DNA of 32,061 nucleotides, from positions 1-32,061 of the forward strand of contig CAIPUE010000056.1 in assembly GCA_903868125.1 (NCBI GenBank). The letters are read 5' to 3'. Under the pieces are notes generated by a model. That model made no database searches. It was given only the letters and a program-made list of their open reading frames with translations, and was not told the DNA's origin. The stretch is from an uncultured bacterium. GTDB lineage: Bacteria; Cyanobacteriota; Vampirovibrionia; Gastranaerophilales; Gastranaerophilaceae. Positions 1 through 7,586 of this stretch are shown here, in pieces (the stretch's first letter is position 1; each line of letters starts with the position of its first letter). Made by a program: the position numbers and the translations under genes.

Positions 1-1
1 A

Positions 2-103
2 TTGTTACAATATTTAGTATATTACAATGAATGTAGACCGCATTCATCATTGGATGGAAACATCCCAAAAGAATTTTTGCAAAAGTGTAAGCGAATTGCT
101 TGA
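2..103 (+). CDS. IS3-family transposase, C-terminal end (partial, runs off the left edge)
   Basis: An open frame enters from the left edge and ends at TGA 101-103. The last 33 residues contain YYNECRPHSSLDG followed by a P-x-E-F segment. This is the usual end of the integrase-core (rve) domain of IS3-family transposases, where YN-x-RPHSSL-x-G-x-P-x-E-F is highly conserved. The catalytic DDE residues lie outside the window, so activity cannot be judged. The first R of the family's ERPH is preceded by Cys rather than Arg, a small deviation. The right inverted repeat of the element should lie between here and about 265, but I could not define it. Confidence 0.8.
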   Translation: MLQYLVYYNECRPHSSLDGNIPKEFLQKCKRIA

Positions 104-265
104 CTTCTACAGCAATGACGTAAAGGGGTTTATACCTGAGTAGTTACTACGACACTGAATGGTAATTTTTTGTAAAAACAAAGTCAATATCCATAATTGT
201 TTAGGAGATATCACATGCCCCAAGTGGCTTATTAACAATGTTTTTCAAGCTTTGCATAATCCCTG

Positions 266-1591
266 TTATTTATTCAATTCACCTTTTAAATACCATGTTT
301 TCGCCCCGATGATTTTAACATTAACAAATTCACCGACAAGATTTTCGTGATGAGGGATATGAACAATTTTATTGTTCCGTGTTCTTCCGGTTAAAATATT
401 TTTCCCTTTATGATTTTTAAAAGTTTCAACTAAAACTTCCAGTTCTTGTCCGATATATTTTTTGTTTGAATTAAGGCAATTTTCTTTATTCTGGTCATTC
501 AAGCGTACTAATCTTTCACTTTTAATATCTTCAGGTAAAAATAATTCTTCCCACTTTGCGGCAATTGTTATTTCGCGAGGTGAATAAGCCGCCGTATTAG
601 AATAATCAAGCTCAAGTTTCTTCATCACATCAAGCGTTTCTTGAAACTGTTTTTCGCTTTCGCCCGGAAATCCTGCGATAAAATCGCTTGTAATTGTAAC
701 ATCTTTAACCCGTTCGCGGATTTTTTTAACAATTTTTGAATAAGTTTCCTTATCGTAGCGTCTGTTCATTTTTTTAAGGATTTCTGATGAACCTGATTGC
801 ATCGGAATATGGAAACATTCGCAAATTTTGCTTGATTTAACCACGGTATCGATTAATTCGTCGGTAATATCGGTAGGATAAGATGTTGTAAAACGGATTC
901 TGAACTTGCCCTCAAGTGCGTTCAATTCACACAAAAGTCTTGCTAAATTCCAGTCGGAGTATTCGCCTTTTTTTCCGTAGCTATCAACATTTTGCCCCAG
1001 AAGTGTAATTTCCTTGAATCCTTGAGCCAAAATATCTTTTGCTTCCTGAATAATTACTTCCGGCGCTCGCGAACGCTCGCGCCCTCTTGTGTAGGGCACC
1101 ACACAGTAGGTACAAAAGTTATCGCAACCTTCGGTTATTGTAATCCAAGCGTTAACGCCTTTTGCTCTTTTGATTTCAAATCCTTTTTCGTCAACCAATG
1201 TTTCACCTGCGGCACAAACTTTTTCGCCCGCTTCAATCCTTTTTACCAAATCTGGGAATTCGTTAATATTATGCGTTCCCATCACCAAATCAATGTATGG
1301 CATCCTTTTAAAAACGGCTTCGCCTGCCTGTTGGGCAACACAGCCACAAAAGGCTATTTTTAAATTCGGACGGTTTTTTTTCCATTTCCCCCAAAGTCCT
1401 GTTCTGCTAAACGCTTTGTCCTCTGAAAGTTGCCTGATTGAACATGTATTTATAATAAGTAAATCGGCGCTATCTTTATTCTTAAGCTCTTTAACTTCTT
1501 CATACCCTAAATAATCGAGCATCCCAAGCATTTTTTCCGTATCGGATTTGTTCATCTGACAGCCGAGTGTTTCAATATAAACCTTTTTCAT
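266..1591 (-). CDS. miaB: tRNA-2-methylthio-N6-isopentenyladenosine synthase MiaB
   Basis: This radical-SAM methylthiotransferase converts i6A37 to ms2i6A37 in tRNAs that read UNN codons. All three domains are present. The N-terminal UPF0004 domain has the cluster cysteines C11 (TLGC), C50 (INTC) and C84 (GCVAQQ). The radical-SAM core has C156, C160 and C163 in CDNFCTYC, followed by VVPYTRGRERSR. A TRAM-like C-terminus follows (about 375-438, LTGRTRNNKIVH). At 441 residues it has the normal family length. NTCSIR with the RGRERSR signature favours MiaB over MtaB or RimO. The start is the ATG at 1591. There is no clear Shine-Dalgarno sequence upstream, only A-rich sequence. It faces away from the gene at 1940. 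Confidence 0.95.
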   Translation of the reverse strand: MKKVYIETLGCQMNKSDTEKMLGMLDYLGYEEVKELKNKDSADLLIINTCSIRQLSEDKAFSRTGLWGKWKKNRPNLKIAFCGCVAQQAGEAVFKRMPYIDLVMGTHNINEFPDLVKRIEAGEKVCAAGETLVDEKGFEIKRAKGVNAWITITEGCDNFCTYCVVPYTRGRERSRAPEVIIQEAKDILAQGFKEITLLGQNVDSYGKKGEYSDWNLARLLCELNALEGKFRIRFTTSYPTDITDELIDTVVKSSKICECFHIPMQSGSSEILKKMNRRYDKETYSKIVKKIRERVKDVTITSDFIAGFPGESEKQFQETLDVMKKLELDYSNTAAYSPREITIAAKWEELFLPEDIKSERLVRLNDQNKENCLNSNKKYIGQELEVLVETFKNHKGKNILTGRTRNNKIVHIPHHENLVGEFVNVKIIGAKTWYLKGELNK

Positions 1592-1673
1592 AATAATTGC
1601 TATTTCTTTTCTTTATTTTGTGTATAGTATAATTCAATAACAATTTTACCATGTTAGTATGAGAAATCAATTA

Positions 1674-1701
1674 TTTACTTATTTTATGTTTGTTGTATAA
1701 T
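1674..1701 (+). promoter_or_regulatory. Predicted sigma70-type promoter for the gene at 1940
   Basis: TTTACT (1674-1679) and a perfect TATAAT (1696-1701) are separated by 16 bp. Transcription would begin near 1708, leaving a leader of about 230 nt before the ATG at 1940. The -35 match is partial. Confidence 0.5.
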
Positions 1702-1939
1702 GAGCATAGAAATATGAAATCTGCGGATCGAAATAATCCTCTTACGTTTTTTAACCTAGGGGAATATTAAGAAATATAAAACAAATTCGCAAAACTTTAC
1801 AATCAGTTAAGATGTAATAGCCGCAAGCGATAAAGCCGAAGCAGGCGGCATAAGGTAAAAATCCCTATAACAAATGATTTTATTTACAGGTTTTGAAGTA
1901 ACTGTAAAACTATAATTTATTAAAAAAGGAGAAAATTAA
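1702..1939 (+). other. Long leader with potential RNA structure
   Basis: This 238-base untranslated stretch lies between the predicted promoter and the start at 1940. Several complementary segments are visible. TAGGGG (near 1758) can close on TCCCTA (near 1872). Inside that, ATATT pairs with AATAT, TTACA with TGTAA, and GCCGC with GCGGC. It does not match a riboswitch or housekeeping RNA that I recognise. A strong AAAAAAGGAG ribosome-binding site ends it just before the start codon. Confidence 0.3.
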
Positions 1940-2488
1940 ATGAACTTAACTATTACACCAGGTTATCAAGTGAAAAATAATAGTAATATTGGGAATCAAA
2001 ATTTAAGTAATGCCACTAAAAAAGTTTCGTTTGGGGTTAAGGATTATCGTTACGTTTACCAATGTAGTGGACGTATTGTTCAACCATTTGACGCCGAAAC
2101 GCTCTCTTTATTAAAAAAGGTTTTAACAAAATATGGAGATGCATATAAGGTTGTCGTGAATAGTTTAGTACAAAAAGAAGCAAGAGGTTTAGGTGCAATA
2201 GCCCCTAACGTTACTTTAAAATCTAGCGACACTTCGATAATATTTCATCCGCATGAAAAGCTTGATGATGTGTATCAATTAGGACCAAATATCTTGGACA
2301 AACAAATATCTATGGAGCCTTCATTTAAAATGTTAAGTATTAAACAAACATCAGAATTAAATAATAAGTCCAATTTTGATTTAAATGCACTTGCACACGA
2401 ATATCTAAAGGCGATATTGGATACAAGAAGAAATGCACGGATTATAAATATTAATCAAGCAAACGCCCTCTTACAACAAACAGGATAG
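1940..2488 (+). CDS. Uncharacterised protein with N-terminal VSFG motif
   Basis: I do not recognise this 182-residue protein. It begins with an Asn/Thr-rich, low-complexity stretch of about 28 residues, followed by KKVSFG (27-32) and then a compact, mixed alpha/beta-looking region with no membrane segment or signal peptide. The short hydrophobic-S/T-F-G/K motif near the N-terminus recurs in the ADP-ribosyltransferase-like protein at 21999 (VVTFKS). The start is well supported by the AAGGAG-type site upstream. It is monocistronic: miaB diverges on one side and a repeat-rich spacer follows. An effector or lineage-specific cytosolic protein is possible, but nothing in the sequence shows a function. 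Confidence 0.6.
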   Translation: MNLTITPGYQVKNNSNIGNQNLSNATKKVSFGVKDYRYVYQCSGRIVQPFDAETLSLLKKVLTKYGDAYKVVVNSLVQKEARGLGAIAPNVTLKSSDTSIIFHPHEKLDDVYQLGPNILDKQISMEPSFKMLSIKQTSELNNKSNFDLNALAHEYLKAILDTRRNARIININQANALLQQTG

Positions 2489-2790
2489 TGCGTAGGGTGG
2501 GCATGTACATATAACTGCGTATTCGACAATTTTCGAATGCATTTGTCCATCGATATAAAATCGAACGCATTTATATTATTTAAAATTATGTTGTCGGGCG
2601 AGATGTCTTGGATTATCGGCAACGAGGGAAAGCGTGGTTTCTCTCGTTGGGACGAGCTTGCTACGCATTGCTCTTGCCGAAATCCGCAAGCCCAAGCTGC
2701 GGTGCTATGACGGTGCGGTTAAATCCGCACCCTACTTCGCTCTTGGCTTTATAACTTTTCAACCTTTCGACTATTCAACTCGGTATCTAA
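2489..2790. repeat. Gene-free spacer made of repeat modules
   Basis: This 302-bp spacer holds four visible elements. First is a half-copy of the GTAGGGTGGG unit (2492-2505). Second is a hairpin ATTCGA/TCGAAT (2521-2538). Third is a 12-bp stem CAACGAGGGAAA/TTTCTCTCGTTG (2620-2649) with a 6-nt loop and one G-T pair. Fourth is a complete hairpin unit GGTGCGG/CCGCACC followed by CTACTT (2712-2736), the reverse complement of the unit at 12442. It ends in an 8-bp-period array, CTTTTCAA/CCTTTCGA/CTATTCAA (2755-2778). No gene is visible. Confidence 0.7.
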
Positions 2791-3645
2791 TTACTGAAAA
2801 TTATTCGTAATAGTGTGAATATATTCAAGGATTTGGGAAAAGTAGATTAAATCAGAGTTTCCATTGAGGATTATATCAGCTTCGTTTTTGGAGGGCTGAA
2901 CATATTTTTCCCCCGCAACTTTAACGTAATCCCAATGTTTTTGGGCGTTATCTTCATCCTGATTTCTTTCGGTTGCGCGGTTGAAAAATCTTTGTTTTCT
3001 TTCTTCAGGGCAGGTTTCAATATAAATTTTTATATCAAAGATTTCTTTAACATCTTTATACATTGTAGACATGCCTTCAACCACAATTATTTTTTCGGAT
3101 TTTACTTCAATAGATTGAGCAACAGAACAACCCGAACCGTTGAGTAGGTACTCGGGGATTTTAATGTCTTCACCTTGAGAGATTGTTTCTAAATCCTTTT
3201 TCAACAGTTCAAGCTGAAAACTTTCGGGAGAATCAACATCATAACCATTATCTCTTAATTTGTCAAAATCGCCGTATTGTTGAATGAGTTCGGAAATATC
3301 ATTAAAATAATTATCCGCACTAATAATGGAAACAGGCAAATTTAAGCATTGAATTGTATCTTTAATTTGTCCGCAGATGGTTGATTTTCCACAGGCAGAT
3401 TCTCCGGTAATACCTATCAAAAGGCGTTTTTGAGGAGTATTTATAAGTCTTCTTGAAAATTTTGAAATAAAATCAGGTCTTACTTCAGTAAATATAGGAG
3501 CGTGATATTTTCTATCGTAGGCCAAAATTTGTTTAAATTTTGATTGCAAATAAAATGCGAGCAATTCCCGCCCTGTTTTTTGGTTAAAATCAGGTTTTAA
3601 AATTTTATCTGTGGAGCTAGTTTCCTTTTTAATCAGCGATTTCAT
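2791..3645 (-). CDS. Uridine kinase / phosphoribulokinase-family P-loop kinase
   Basis: A nucleoside-type kinase of the PRK/URK family. The Walker A motif is GESACGKST (81-89). It is followed by SADNYF (109-114), the usual position of the substrate-binding Asp-x-Tyr of uridine kinases, then by VVEGMST, a Walker B-like strand, and an arginine-rich lid (RKQRFFNRATER). The protein has about 70 extra N-terminal residues ahead of the P-loop compared with the 210-residue bacterial Udk, so it belongs to the longer, less studied branch and its substrate is uncertain. A GGAAG site precedes the ATG at 3645. It is not in an obvious operon. Confidence 0.75.
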   Translation of the reverse strand: MKSLIKKETSSTDKILKPDFNQKTGRELLAFYLQSKFKQILAYDRKYHAPIFTEVRPDFISKFSRRLINTPQKRLLIGITGESACGKSTICGQIKDTIQCLNLPVSIISADNYFNDISELIQQYGDFDKLRDNGYDVDSPESFQLELLKKDLETISQGEDIKIPEYLLNGSGCSVAQSIEVKSEKIIVVEGMSTMYKDVKEIFDIKIYIETCPEERKQRFFNRATERNQDEDNAQKHWDYVKVAGEKYVQPSKNEADIILNGNSDLIYFSQILEYIHTITNNFQ

Positions 3646-4036
3646 TTTCTTCCAAGTCTTGCTAAAAGCATGATTTTATTCGATTCACTATAAAATATAT
3701 AATACTTGTAAATAATAAAAATTGCTATTAAATATAACAAATCTTAAAATTTAATAATAACACGATGGAGTAAAAAGGGAAAAGCAAAAAGGGAAAAGTA
3801 AGCAAGATGTGCAAAACCGTTTACTGTTTACCGTTTACCGTTTACTTCGTTTAAACCCTTCAACCCTTCAGCTATTCAGCCAAAATAACTGTTCAACTAT
3901 TCGACTGTTCAACTAAAAACTAACCACTTGGTCTATACAAAGCCAAATATTCTAACCCCGAGGTTGATGTTAAATATCCTCTATATATTGTACATTAGTG
4001 ATTGTACAGATGTATTGTTAAAAATGGGGTTGAGAA
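3646..4036. repeat. Spacer before the flagellar operon with composite repeat
   Basis: This 391-bp gene-free stretch carries, in order, a GGGAAAAG block in tandem (about 3772-3800), the module AAGTAAGCAAGATGTGCAAA (near 3796-3815), and four 7-bp units of the GTTTACC type (CCGTTTA, CTGTTTA, CCGTTTA, CCGTTTA; 3817-3844). Then comes an 8-bp-period array of CCCTTCAA/CTATTCAG/CTGTTCAA-like units (about 3857-3917). The same modules in the same order occur at 12387-12600 (partly) and 18801-18985. The last 110 bp hold the operon's regulatory region. Confidence 0.75.
3964..4008 (+). promoter_or_regulatory. Possible promoter and direct repeat upstream of the flagellar operon
   Basis: TTGATG (3964-3969) with TATTGT (3986-3991) at 16-bp spacing is a weak sigma70-like candidate. 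Overlapping and following it, ATTGTACA occurs twice in direct orientation (3987-3994 and 4001-4008), 14 bp apart. Each copy holds the palindrome TGTACA. Such a repeat at a promoter could bind a regulator. I see no good sigma28 or sigma54 box. Confidence 0.3.
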
Positions 4037-4594
4037 GTGGAAATTACGGGATTAGAAATAACATTGCAAAGGATTGGCAATATTGAACGCCAATTTCAGG
4101 TTTTAACAGGCGAAAACAAAAAACCTGATAGTGATTTTCAAAATATTTTAAATGCTTCAATGAATCCTTCAAGGGCTTCAAATTACGGCGAAGATGTCTC
4201 AACAGGCGAAATAAACGAACTTATTAACGAATATTCACAAAAAAACGGACTGGACGCTGACTTTGTACGTGCAGTGGTTAAGCAAGAATCAGGGTTTAAC
4301 GAAAAAGCAACTTCAAAATGCGGAGCCGCAGGTTTAATGCAATTAATGCCTGGGACGGCAAAAGGCTTGGGAGTAGAAAACCCTTATGATGCCGAACAAA
4401 ATGTCAAGGGTGGAACTAAAATGCTTGCAAATTTACTAAAAACTTACGGTGGGAATAAAGAACTTGCTTTAGCGGCTTATAATGCCGGCGGAGGAGCGGT
4501 AAAAAAATACGGCGGAATCCCTCCTTATGGGGAAACTCAGCGCTATGTTAAAAATGTTTTGAATATTTATGACCGCTACAAGGGAGGTGCATAA
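4037..4594 (+). CDS. Lytic transglycosylase (SLT domain), flagellum-associated
   Basis: A peptidoglycan-cleaving transglycosylase of the Slt/MltC type. The catalytic glutamate is in VKQESGF (about residues 77-83), followed by the signature AAGLMQLMPGTA and the AAYNAGGGAV and Y-x-ETQ-RYV segments. The N-terminal 60 residues are polar, with no signal peptide, as in transglycosylases exported through the flagellar apparatus. It is the first gene of the flagellar operon, and its stop overlaps the flgF start by one base. This suggests that it opens the cell wall for the rod, the job done by the C-terminal domain of FlgJ in gamma-proteobacteria. The start is a GTG with GGGG seven bases upstream. 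Confidence 0.85.
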   Translation: MEITGLEITLQRIGNIERQFQVLTGENKKPDSDFQNILNASMNPSRASNYGEDVSTGEINELINEYSQKNGLDADFVRAVVKQESGFNEKATSKCGAAGLMQLMPGTAKGLGVENPYDAEQNVKGGTKMLANLLKTYGGNKELALAAYNAGGGAVKKYGGIPPYGETQRYVKNVLNIYDRYKGGA

Positions 4595-5391
4595 TGATAA
4601 TAAGAGGATTAGAAACAGCGGCAAAAGGAATGCAGGCACTGATAGAGCAAAACGATTCCACCGCTAATAACGTTGCAAATGTAAATACGGTAGGATATAA
4701 AAAACAAAGTTTGGTATTTCAAAATATATATGATTCCAATATTATTCAAAAAAGCACTATAACCGATGAATCCGCTAGTGTAGGGGCTTTAAGTATCGGC
4801 AGCCAAGTTCAAAAACTTACCCACGATTTTTCACAGGGAGTTTTGGATAAAACAGGAAATACTTTTGATTTAGCAATAGAAGGGGATGGGCTTTTCAAAA
4901 TTCAATCAAATGATGGAGATATTTCTTATACTCGTAATGGTTCATTTACCTTGAATAACAATGGGAATTTGGTCACAAAAGACGGTGATTATGTCCTTGA
5001 TGAAAAGTCAAAAAGAATAAAAATTAACACAAATGATGTAGTGATGAGATCGATAAATGATATTATAATAAATGAAGATGGAACAATTCAGCTTAGTAAT
5101 GACAAAAACCAAATGACTATGCAGAAAATTGGGGTTTATGATTTTACAAACAAAGAAGATATGGAATGTTTAGGAGGTTCCAAGTTTAAACCTGTTGGTA
5201 ATACGATAAATCCGGAACTTAAAGCAGAAAAATTTTCAATACAGCAGGGTTCTTTGGAAATGTCTAACGCAAACGTAGTAAATGAAATGATGAAAACCAT
5301 CAATACTTCAAGAAACTATGAAGCATTATCAAAATTAGTTCAATCAAACGGAGATTCATTGGGCAATGTCATGAGGGTCGGAAGACTTTAA
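4594..5391 (+). CDS. flgF: Flagellar basal-body rod protein FlgF
   Basis: A proximal rod subunit of the flagellar FlgF/FlgG/FlgE superfamily. The N-terminal rod motif is clear: GLETAAKGM followed by NNVANVNTVGYKK. The central part has DLAIEGDGLFKI and YTRNGSFTLNNNGNLV, the usual D1-type beta domain. The C-terminal helix is SNANVVNEMMKTINTSRNYE. It has 265 residues, typical for FlgF. FlgF rather than FlgG is chosen because a second, closer FlgG match follows immediately. In lineages outside Proteobacteria the two are often just called FlgG paralogues, so this assignment is positional. Its ATG overlaps the upstream stop. Confidence 0.85.
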   Translation: MIIRGLETAAKGMQALIEQNDSTANNVANVNTVGYKKQSLVFQNIYDSNIIQKSTITDESASVGALSIGSQVQKLTHDFSQGVLDKTGNTFDLAIEGDGLFKIQSNDGDISYTRNGSFTLNNNGNLVTKDGDYVLDEKSKRIKINTNDVVMRSINDIIINEDGTIQLSNDKNQMTMQKIGVYDFTNKEDMECLGGSKFKPVGNTINPELKAEKFSIQQGSLEMSNANVVNEMMKTINTSRNYEALSKLVQSNGDSLGNVMRVGRL

Positions 5392-5412
5392 ACAACAAGC
5401 GGGAGGAAATAA

Positions 5413-6198
5413 ATGTTAAGAGCATTATCAACAGCAGCAACGGGGATGATAGGTCAACAGAATTATTTAGATGTCATTTCGAATAATATTGCGAACGTAA
5501 ATACAACAGGATTTAAAAAAGCACGTGTTGAATTTCAGGATATGTTGAGCCAAGTGGTTAAAACACCAGGTGCAATGATTAATCAGGGAACTTTTCAACC
5601 CGTAGGGATTGAATATGGCCTTGGGGTGAAAACTGCCGCAACAACAAGAGTATTCAGCCAAGGTACAGCCGTTTCAACTGATAGAAATTTGGATGTTTCA
5701 ATTCAGGGAGAGGGGTTTTTACAAGTTATGAAAACTGATGGAACTCTGGCTTACACGAGGGATGGTTCATTGAAGCTAGATTCTATGGGACAATTATGTA
5801 CAAGTGATGGCTACTTAATTCAGCCTCAAACATCAATCCCAAGTGATACAAAAGAAATTGATATTACGGAGGATGGGAATATATCGGTAACAGTAGGTTC
5901 AGACACGACTCAAAGTATTGTTGGAACTCTTCAGTTAGCCAGATTCCAAAACCCTTCGGGACTTTTAGCCATAGGTCATAACTTATACGTAGAAACAGCA
6001 GGTTCCGGTAATCCTATTCAGGATACTCCCGGTTCAAACGGCATGGGAACAATCCAACAAGGATTTTTGGAAGGTTCCAATGTTCAAATAGTTGAGGAAT
6101 TAATTGGTCTAATCAAAGCTGAAAGAGCCTTTGAGGCGAATTCCAAAATAATCAGTACTTCTAGTGATATACTAAAACAAACTAACAATATTGTTTAA
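5413..6198 (+). CDS. flgG: Flagellar basal-body rod protein FlgG (distal rod)
   Basis: Builds the distal rod that crosses the P and L rings. The N-terminus MLRALSTAATGM with NNIANVNTTGFKKARVEFQD is the FlgG hallmark. It is followed by NLDVSIQGEGFLQV, the YTRDG turn, and GTIQQGFLEGSNVQIVEEL with the C-terminal IKAERAFEANSK helix. Its length of 261 residues matches E. coli FlgG (260). A good GGGAGG site precedes the ATG by 6 bases. The gene lies 21 bp after flgF and 25 bp before flgA. Confidence 0.95.
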   Translation: MLRALSTAATGMIGQQNYLDVISNNIANVNTTGFKKARVEFQDMLSQVVKTPGAMINQGTFQPVGIEYGLGVKTAATTRVFSQGTAVSTDRNLDVSIQGEGFLQVMKTDGTLAYTRDGSLKLDSMGQLCTSDGYLIQPQTSIPSDTKEIDITEDGNISVTVGSDTTQSIVGTLQLARFQNPSGLLAIGHNLYVETAGSGNPIQDTPGSNGMGTIQQGFLEGSNVQIVEELIGLIKAERAFEANSKIISTSSDILKQTNNIV

Positions 6199-6223
6199 TA
6201 AAAATAATTTGTAAGGGTGCAAA

Positions 6224-6940
6224 ATGAAAAAAATAATCAATTTAACTTTAATATTAATTTTAATTTTAGCTTCAAGTTCGCTTAGAGCTAATGCTGAGAA
6301 TATAATGAGTGATAATGAAGTTAAATCAATTATTTCAGGGCAAGTTAGCGAACAGTACAAGCAATACACAGACGCCCAACTCAAAGTAGAAGTTGTAGCT
6401 TTACCTTTTAAAAATTTATCCTTGCCAGATGGGCAAGTTACTTTTGTAACAGAATCTATCGCAAAGAAATTTATGGCAAGAACTTTAGAAAAAGTAACGG
6501 TCTATGTTAATGACAAATTCGTAAAAACTTTTAATGCGCCAGTTGTAGTTAAGGCTTACGAAGATGTTTTAGTTGCCTCTTGCTTTATAAATATCGAAAA
6601 ACCATTAAACTCGGGTAATGTTGTTGTAAAAAAACTAGAAATTTCAAATACACTTGGATATGAGCTAAAACCGGAGTCTTTAAATAAAGAAGTTTTGGCT
6701 AAAAAGGCATTTAGAGAGGGTGAAATTATTGATAAGCGTTTTGTTAAATTAAAACCTGATATTTTAAGAAATGCAAAGGTAACGGCAGTTTTTAATACAA
6801 ATAATCTTACCATATCGACTGAAGCGGCGGCTCTTGCAAACGGCATGGTCGGCGATACTATTTGTATAGTGAGTAAAAATTACAACAAAGTTTACACGGG
6901 GAAAATTATAGGGGAAAATAAGGTGTTGGTAAAAATATAA
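6224..6940 (+). CDS. flgA: Flagellar P-ring assembly chaperone FlgA
   Basis: A periplasmic chaperone needed for FlgI polymerisation into the P ring. The N-terminus is a classical signal peptide: KK, a hydrophobic run of about 15, then RANA with cleavage before EN. The C-terminal half is a SAF-type domain: AKKAFREGEIIDKRFVKL followed by LANGMVGDTI and a final strand pair with GKIIGENKVLV. 238 residues is normal. It abuts flgH directly; the flgH ATG follows the TAA with no gap, suggesting tight co-translation. Confidence 0.85.
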   Translation: MKKIINLTLILILILASSSLRANAENIMSDNEVKSIISGQVSEQYKQYTDAQLKVEVVALPFKNLSLPDGQVTFVTESIAKKFMARTLEKVTVYVNDKFVKTFNAPVVVKAYEDVLVASCFINIEKPLNSGNVVVKKLEISNTLGYELKPESLNKEVLAKKAFREGEIIDKRFVKLKPDILRNAKVTAVFNTNNLTISTEAAALANGMVGDTICIVSKNYNKVYTGKIIGENKVLVKI

Positions 6941-7567
6941 ATGAAAAATTTAATCACAAAAAGTTTAATCACAATTTTAGCTTTAACATCAATGAATTTA
7001 TGTGTTAACGCAGAATCTTTATTCACCCTTGGGGCATCGCAGACTTATGCTCCAATTCCGAAATCTCTTTATGGAGGGGTGCAGGCACGGTCGGTTGGAG
7101 ATTTGATTTCAATCATCATGAACGAAAGCGTTTCTGTAACTAATAGTTTAGGATATGCGTCCAGTAAAGCCTCTGTGACCACAGATAATTTTAGCAAATT
7201 TTTCAACACAATGCTTGGTCGTCCAATTATAAACGATAATTTAGGAACATTTGGCGGAACCAATGATGTAACTAATACTGCTTCGGCGAGTAATAAGGTG
7301 GTATTCGGGGATCAAATTGCCGTTCAGGTTGTGCAACAAATGCCAAATGGTAATTTGGTTGTACAAGGAAAAAAGACCCTTGTGAACGGAAATGAAAGGT
7401 CTGATTTGATTGTTACAGGAGTTGTGGACCCCCGCTGGATAACTTCAACAGGACAGGTTTATTCCAAATACGTTGCCAACCTACAATTCGCCTTATCAGG
7501 CAGAGGTTCTATTTCTCGCTCCGGTAACGAAGGCATTATCAACAGGGTTATTAAATACTTATTCTAA
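6941..7567 (+). CDS. flgH: Flagellar L-ring protein FlgH
   Basis: The outer-membrane ring subunit of the basal body. Conserved FlgH segments are present: the ARSVGDLISIIMNES strand near 49-63, QMPNGNLVVQGKK, VDPRWIT, and the C-terminal FALSGRGSISR. It has 208 residues, a little shorter than E. coli FlgH (232). Unusually, the N-terminus has no lipobox: the only early cysteine (NLCVNA, about residue 21) lacks the small residues before it, and VNA before ES looks like a signal-peptidase-I site. FlgH is a lipoprotein in Proteobacteria, so anchoring here may differ. It follows flgA without a gap. Confidence 0.9.
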   Translation: MKNLITKSLITILALTSMNLCVNAESLFTLGASQTYAPIPKSLYGGVQARSVGDLISIIMNESVSVTNSLGYASSKASVTTDNFSKFFNTMLGRPIINDNLGTFGGTNDVTNTASASNKVVFGDQIAVQVVQQMPNGNLVVQGKKTLVNGNERSDLIVTGVVDPRWITSTGQVYSKYVANLQFALSGRGSISRSGNEGIINRVIKYLF

Positions 7568-7586
7568 AGAGAGGAACTTCAATAAA

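Noticed and set aside
159..350. Short plus-strand open frame overlapping the miaB end
   Set aside because: No ribosome site, composition of a shadow frame, and antisense to the conserved C-terminus of miaB.
992..1514. Two open frames antisense to miaB
   Set aside because: They lie opposite the conserved MiaB core and encode no recognisable motif.
1757..1878. c-di-GMP (GEMM), cobalamin or SRP/6S RNA
   Set aside because: GCAAAAC and GAAGCAG pieces suggested these, but the required conserved loops and order are missing.
3817..3917. Possible CRISPR array because of short regular repeats
   Set aside because: Units are 7 or 8 bp with no spacers, and no cas genes are present.
7473..7586. Longer N-terminus for FlgI
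   Set aside because: It would lie inside flgH and hide the signal peptide; the ATG at 7587 has a ribosome site.
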